Source: Candidatus Bathyarchaeota archaeon
Lineage (GTDB): Archaea; Thermoproteota; Bathyarchaeia; TCS64
NCBI GenBank assembly: GCA_002726865.1
Contig: PBSW01000011.1
Span: forward strand, 1 to 10,236
Direction of reading: 5' to 3'
Length of the DNA: 10,236 bases
The notes under the pieces were generated by a model. It did not search any database, was not told where the DNA came from, and saw only the letters and a program-made list of their open reading frames with translations. Position numbers and translations under genes: made by a program. Every line of letters begins with the position of its first letter. Within the stretch, counting starts at the first letter, position 1. Shown here in pieces: positions 6,676 to 10,236 of the stretch.

Positions 6676-6888
6676 ATGAACGCAAAACGAATGGTGTGTT
6701 GTAGATGTCAAGGGTTCATGCTGGTTGAACGGCACTATACTCGTGTCAATCGACGGATATACGCGCGATGTTTGAATTGCGGGTTTTGGCTGGATCTTGC
6801 CGATATCCTCAGGTTTTTTCACAAAATCATTGCTAGCGGGCTGAAACAGTTTCGACAGCCTGTTTGTCGTGAGAATTCATCCCCCTAA
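6676..6888 (+). CDS. Small zinc-ribbon protein (CxxC...CxxC)
   Basis: This is a 70-residue protein from the ATG at 6676; a GTG one codon upstream is also possible. Two cysteine knuckles are visible, CCRC (the first and last Cys forming a CxxC) and CLNC, 20 residues apart, with a basic, aromatic stretch between them. This is the pattern of a one-zinc ribbon. The order of M/V-C-x-R-C-Q-G-x-M at the front and R-C-x-N-C-G at the second knuckle resembles short zinc-ribbon proteins that I associate with Nitrospira-like genomes. After the ribbon comes a hydrophobic/basic tail (DILRFFHKII). No DNA-binding or enzymatic domain is attached. There is no clear Shine-Dalgarno. The ordered cysteines argue that it is a real gene; its function is unknown. 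Confidence 0.6.
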   Translation: MNAKRMVCCRCQGFMLVERHYTRVNRRIYARCLNCGFWLDLADILRFFHKIIASGLKQFRQPVCRENSSP

Positions 6889-6915
6889 CACGGCAATTGC
6901 CTGTACACACTTCTG

Positions 6916-6946
6916 TTACTGCGCGTACGCTTAGGTTCCATACAAT
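6916..6946 (+). promoter_or_regulatory. Candidate promoter for the SGNH/TraB gene pair
   Basis: TTACTG (6916-6921) and TACAAT (6941-6946) are 19 bases apart. The -10 is good and the spacing slightly long. A small palindrome, GGCAATTGCC (6892-6901), lies just upstream and could be a regulator site. Confidence 0.3.
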
Positions 6947-6996
6947 GGCATGTTTGCGTTTTTATGTAAATAAATGAAAATGATAGTCGTGAAGGC

Positions 6997-7845
6997 ATGA
7001 AGATAATGTGGCCGTTGTGGTCTCTCGTGCTCCTCTGCTGTGTGGGTTTCGTCAGCGTCTCGAGTTGCCGAGCTACGGAGTCTGTGCTTGAGGTGGTACA
7101 TACCCCACATCAAGTGACGCAGTACATTGCTCTCGGTGATAGTATTTCGACGGATGATTATCCTGGGCGAAATCGAGGGGCAGTTTCGCTATTTTATCTC
7201 AATCGGGATGGGGATTTTCCAGAATTCGAGGAGCGCGATCTCCTGTCTCTTAATTCAGAGTTGCAGTTGATTGTTGCCGCAAGTAATGGTGCGACCACAG
7301 AAACGGTGCTTCACGAGCAGTTTTCGAAGTTGCCACCGAATCTTCCTGGCGTGACGTTGGTAACCCTTACCATTGGGGGCAATGATTTACTGCGCGTGAT
7401 TCATGGGGATCCAAAACGTCTGGAGGAGCACACCACCAAAATTGCGAACAATATCGAACGTATTCTGATCATTGTTCGAACGACATTTCCGAGTTCTCTA
7501 ATTCTCGTGGGGACAATTTATGATCCCACTGACGGTGTTGGTGATCTCTTTTCGCCAGATCAGCCGCTGCCCGATGCGCTCAAGATGCTTGACTTCATCA
7601 ATATGCGCATTCGGTCTTTTTCCAGACTGCCACGGATTCAACTTGTCGATATTCACCAGCATTTTCTCGGTCATGGATTGCATCATAATGATCCTGCCAA
7701 TATACATTATGATCAGGACGATCCCACTTATTGGTTTACATCCAAAATTGAACCGAATGAGCGTGGGGCATCCGAAATTCGACGATTGTTTTGGAACGCG
7801 CTTGAAGTGGAGTCGCGAAATTTGAAAGGTGTGCGAGACGAATGA
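6997..7845 (+). CDS. Exported SGNH-fold (GDSL-like) hydrolase, probable lipoprotein
   Basis: This 282-residue protein has an N-terminal hydrophobic signal ending in VSSC (C24), which fits a lipobox, so it is probably lipidated and outside the cytoplasmic membrane. SGNH blocks are visible: block I ALGDSIS with nucleophile S49, a block II-like SNGAT (G98) and block III IGGNDLL with N129. At the usual block V position (DxxHP) the sequence reads SKIEPNERG, with E252 where the catalytic His normally stands; nearby histidines (HGLHHND) might replace it. The substrate is unknown; lipids, acylated glycans or peptidoglycan esters are typical of the fold. GAAGG at 6991-6995 is too close to the ATG at 6997 but ten bases ahead of the in-frame ATG at 7006, which may be the true start. 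Its stop overlaps the TraB-family start (ATGA), so the two are co-translated. Confidence 0.85.
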   Translation: MKIMWPLWSLVLLCCVGFVSVSSCRATESVLEVVHTPHQVTQYIALGDSISTDDYPGRNRGAVSLFYLNRDGDFPEFEERDLLSLNSELQLIVAASNGATTETVLHEQFSKLPPNLPGVTLVTLTIGGNDLLRVIHGDPKRLEEHTTKIANNIERILIIVRTTFPSSLILVGTIYDPTDGVGDLFSPDQPLPDALKMLDFINMRIRSFSRLPRIQLVDIHQHFLGHGLHHNDPANIHYDQDDPTYWFTSKIEPNERGASEIRRLFWNALEVESRNLKGVRDE

Positions 7846-9011
7846 TTCGAACCATCACTATCGGCTCAACCCGTATCACCTTGGCCGGTACGGCACATGT
7901 GTCGAAGGCCAGTGCCGACCTCGTCGCGGAGATGATTGCGAGTGATGAATACGATTGTGTGGCAGTGGAACTCTGTGAGTCGCGGTATAAAAGCTTATTT
8001 GATGATACTGTTTGGAAAAATCTTGATATCTTTCAGGTGTTTCGACGGCGTCAGGCCGGCATGTTGCTGTTGAGTTTGGCGCTTGCATCCTATCAGAGTC
8101 GGTTAGCCAATCGGTTTGGTATTCAGGCGGGACAAGAATTTCGGATTGCTATTACTGAGGCACAAAATCGCGGGTTGCGTTTGGAGTTGGTCGATCGAGA
8201 TGTCCGTACAACCCTCAATCGCGTCGCGGCACGGGTCCCGTGGTGGCAGAGGATCTCTATTCTCTCCGGATTACTCGGGTCGGCCTTTAGCCGTCATGAA
8301 ATTGAAGAGGCTCAGATAGAAGAGTTGAAGCAGGGTGATATGCTTAAATCGGTGATGGAAGAGTTTGGAACTACCTTTCCTGGAATTCGTGAGGCATTGA
8401 TTGATGAACGAGACCGCTATATGATCGGAAAGCTTGCAGCTATCACTGAGGCACCGTCGTCACCGAAGCACATTTTGGCAGTGGTTGGTGCCGGGCATGT
8501 TCAAGGAATGGAACAGTATAGTTCTAAGCCGCCAAACGAAGCATCCATGGAAGAGTTGATGACTGTTCCTCCAAAAAGTCAGGTTGGGTTGTACATTGGA
8601 TGGGCTATTGTTGCGATTATTCTGTCCGCATTTGCAGTCGGGTACTCACGTTCTCCAGAACTTGGTCTGTCCATGCTACTGACGTGGGTATTGATAAACG
8701 GAAGTCTATGTGCCCTTGGGGTAGTGATTGCCCGAGGGCATCCGCTGACGGTGTTGTCTGGATTTTTTGCTGCGCCGCTCACGTCTCTGAATCCAACTAT
8801 CGGAGCAGGAATGGTAACCGGTGCTGTGGAAGCGTGGATACGAAAACCAAAGGTGTCCGACTTTGAATCATTGCGCACAGATTTGACACATGTCCGGAAA
8901 TGGTGGACAAACGGGGTTTCACGAGTATTGCTCGTCTTTTTCTTCGGAACCCTTGGTTCCGCACTTGGTACCTACATTGCTGGAGCAAAAATCCTGAGTG
9001 ATTTGTTTTAG
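7842..9011 (+). CDS. TraB/PrgY family membrane protein
   Basis: This 389-residue protein belongs to the TraB family, known from enterococcal pheromone-shutdown proteins and related to Tiki-type metal-dependent proteases. Family hallmarks are GTAHVS with H19, the acidic VAVELCESR (E43), LVDRDVRTTLNR (117-127), DERDRYM (188-194) and VVGAGHVQGM with H219. The catalytic-type domain fills residues 1-245. A membrane domain follows with about four hydrophobic segments near 248-268, 275-297, 303-330 and 360-380. There is no N-terminal signal, so the N-terminal domain is probably cytoplasmic. Its ATG overlaps the SGNH hydrolase stop by four bases, a strong sign of translational coupling. Proteolysis of an unknown substrate is a family-level inference, not something the sequence proves here. 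Confidence 0.92.
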   Translation: MIRTITIGSTRITLAGTAHVSKASADLVAEMIASDEYDCVAVELCESRYKSLFDDTVWKNLDIFQVFRRRQAGMLLLSLALASYQSRLANRFGIQAGQEFRIAITEAQNRGLRLELVDRDVRTTLNRVAARVPWWQRISILSGLLGSAFSRHEIEEAQIEELKQGDMLKSVMEEFGTTFPGIREALIDERDRYMIGKLAAITEAPSSPKHILAVVGAGHVQGMEQYSSKPPNEASMEELMTVPPKSQVGLYIGWAIVAIILSAFAVGYSRSPELGLSMLLTWVLINGSLCALGVVIARGHPLTVLSGFFAAPLTSLNPTIGAGMVTGAVEAWIRKPKVSDFESLRTDLTHVRKWWTNGVSRVLLVFFFGTLGSALGTYIAGAKILSDLF

Positions 9012-9018
9012 TGGTGCG

Positions 9019-9048
9019 TTGACCCATTGATATTGGACTCTTTATGAT
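9019..9048 (+). promoter_or_regulatory. Sigma-70-type promoter for purN
   Basis: TTGACC (9019-9024) and TATGAT (9043-9048) are 18 bases apart. This is the best promoter in the window. Transcription would start near 9055, downstream of the GTG at 9052, so the GTG at 9079 is the better purN start. The same TTGACC-N18 layout precedes the esterase gene. Confidence 0.6.
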
Positions 9049-9078
9049 AAGGTGCATCACGAGGAACAAAGTCGTCGA

Positions 9079-9696
9079 GTGAGTCATAAACTGATCATTG
9101 GGGCACTGGTTTCAGGTCGTGGTACGAATTTACAGCAGATACTTGATGATGTTGAGGCCGGGAGACTTCATGCTTCGGTTTCGGTTGTTATTAGTAATTG
9201 CGAGTCTGCGGAAGCTATTTCAAGGGCAAAGGCACGTGGAATACCAGCAATATTTATTGATCCAAAGACATATGCGTCGACAGAAGAGTACGATGGGGCG
9301 GTTCTTGATGTCCTCAAAACGCACGCTGTTGAGCTGGTGGTGCTTGCGGGATATATGAAAATTGTGTCGTCTGTCTTGATTGAGGCATATCGAAATCGAA
9401 TGATGAATATTCACCCTTCGTTGCTTCCGGCGTTTTCAGGTCTTCATGCACAGCGGCAAGCTTTAGAGCGTGGGGTGAAAGTATCGGGTTGCACTGTCCA
9501 TTTTGTTGTAGAAGAGGTTGATGCAGGGCCTGTCATCATGCAGGCGGCAGTTCCAGTTGAAGAGTACGATACTGAGGAGAGTTTGTCGGCACGTATCCTT
9601 GAGAAAGAGCACCAGATTTTTCCAAAGGCGTTGCAACTCTATAGTGATGGAAGACTACAGGTCATTGGGTGTCGTGTTGTGATCGCAGAAGGATAA
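9079..9696 (+). CDS. purN: Phosphoribosylglycinamide formyltransferase 1
   Basis: PurN transfers the formyl group of 10-formyltetrahydrofolate to GAR, the third step of de novo purine synthesis, in the cytoplasm. From GTG 9079 the protein is 205 residues, the normal family length. It begins with the phosphate-binding LVSGRGTNLQ loop, followed by VISN, LAGYMKIVS, the catalytic NIHPSLLPAF (N110, H112), the substrate block GCTVHFV and VDAGPVI with D148, the last catalytic residue. All active-site residues are intact. The frame is open further upstream to a GTG at 9052, but that site lies before the predicted transcription start and adds a non-conserved tail. A weak Shine-Dalgarno (AGGA, 9062-9065) precedes 9079. 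The gene stands apart from other pur genes; a tRNA-Ala gene follows 22 bases after its stop. Confidence 0.95.
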   Translation: MSHKLIIGALVSGRGTNLQQILDDVEAGRLHASVSVVISNCESAEAISRAKARGIPAIFIDPKTYASTEEYDGAVLDVLKTHAVELVVLAGYMKIVSSVLIEAYRNRMMNIHPSLLPAFSGLHAQRQALERGVKVSGCTVHFVVEEVDAGPVIMQAAVPVEEYDTEESLSARILEKEHQIFPKALQLYSDGRLQVIGCRVVIAEG

Positions 9697-9718
9697 GAGA
9701 TCGCGAATGGGAATGCGT

Positions 9719-9794
9719 GGGGGGTTAGCTCAGTTGGGAGAGCGCCAGAATCGCACTCTGGAGGTCGTGGGTTCGACCCCCATACCCTCCACCA
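9719..9794 (+). tRNA. tRNA-Ala (anticodon CGC)
   Basis: All four arms fold. The acceptor GGGGGGT pairs with ACCCTCC and includes the G3-U70 wobble that is the main identity element for alanine. The D arm is GCTC/GAGC, the anticodon stem CCAGA/TCTGG with loop ATCGCAC (anticodon CGC, reading GCG), the variable loop has five bases, and the T arm is GTGGG/CCCAT around TTCGACC. The discriminator base is A and the CCA end is encoded, giving 76 bases. It lies just after purN and may be carried on the same transcript. Confidence 0.97.
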
Positions 9795-9838
9795 CCGTTT
9801 CGTCCACCTTGATCCAATAAAGACCGAGTAGGTCCATT

Positions 9839-9864
9839 AAACCCGCTGAAATGGCGGGTTTTTT
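9839..9864 (+). terminator. Intrinsic terminator after tRNA-Ala
   Basis: An eight-base-pair stem, AAACCCGC (9839-9846) with GCGGGTTT (9854-9861), closes a seven-base loop and runs into a T tract (TTTTTT from 9859). It ends the purN/tRNA-Ala transcript and marks the last sequence with the composition of the rest of the window. Confidence 0.85.

Positions 9865-10236
<372 letters not shown>

Noticed and set aside
6257..6685. 142-residue open frame on the minus strand ahead of the squalene/phytoene synthase gene
   Set aside because: Its product has no domain, random-looking composition and no ribosome binding site, and it overlaps the inverted-repeat cluster; it is better read as non-coding.
9052..9078. 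Longer purN starting at GTG 9052
   Set aside because: The start lies before the predicted transcription start, has no ribosome binding site and adds residues not typical of PurN.
9719..9864. Attachment site at the tRNA-Ala 3' end
   Set aside because: No second copy of the tRNA 3' end and no integrase gene is visible in the window, and an intact terminator separates the tRNA from the A+T-rich tail, so the site cannot be called.

Overview
The window reads as one piece of a Gram-negative bacterial chromosome of about 50% G+C (a rough estimate). It carries a two-component pair, a DUF3422 membrane protein, a squalene/phytoene synthase, tRNA m1A58 methyltransferase, a TraB-family protein, purN and a tRNA-Ala gene. 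The gene set, the small CxxC...CxxC zinc-ribbon protein and a REP-like intergenic element would fit the Nitrospirota (a Nitrospira-like organism). That assignment is an inference from remembered family resemblance, not a search. The right end changes abruptly to very A+T-rich DNA and finishes in 42 consecutive A residues, so the window looks like the end of a draft or metagenomic contig.

Layout. Positions 1-1439 (+) hold the C-terminal part of a PAS/HisKA/HATPase sensor kinase and an overlapping single-domain response regulator. Positions 1609 to about 3426 (-) hold a small exported DUF4177-like protein followed by a DUF3422 membrane protein, apparently one operon. Positions 3427-3733 are a divergent control region with a REP-like segment, a repeat/palindrome cluster and a good promoter. 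An acyl-protein-thioesterase-type hydrolase follows at 3734-4405 (+); its tail overlaps the tail of the convergent trmI. Positions 4385-6251 (-) are squalene/phytoene synthase then trmI. Positions 6252-6675 are a non-coding divergent region rich in inverted repeats, including a perfect 13-bp hairpin. Positions 6676-9011 (+) carry a zinc-ribbon mini-protein, an SGNH-fold hydrolase with an N-terminal export signal, and a TraB-family membrane protein translationally coupled to it. Positions 9079-9794 (+) carry purN behind its own promoter and then tRNA-Ala(CGC), closed by a strong intrinsic terminator at 9839-9864.

How the genes may work together. The kinase and regulator are a signalling pair. 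The DUF3422/DUF4177-like and SGNH/TraB pairs are envelope-associated modules of unknown function. The synthase would feed triterpenoid (hopanoid) or carotenoid synthesis. TrmI, purN and the tRNA gene are housekeeping. The most unusual part is the tail after the terminator (9865-10194). I count 69 G/C in 294 bases at 9901-10194 (23%). It carries a broken reading frame I cannot identify, and is either a mobile island next to a tRNA gene or an assembly chimera. I saw no CRISPR array, insertion sequence or clearly new defence-like system.
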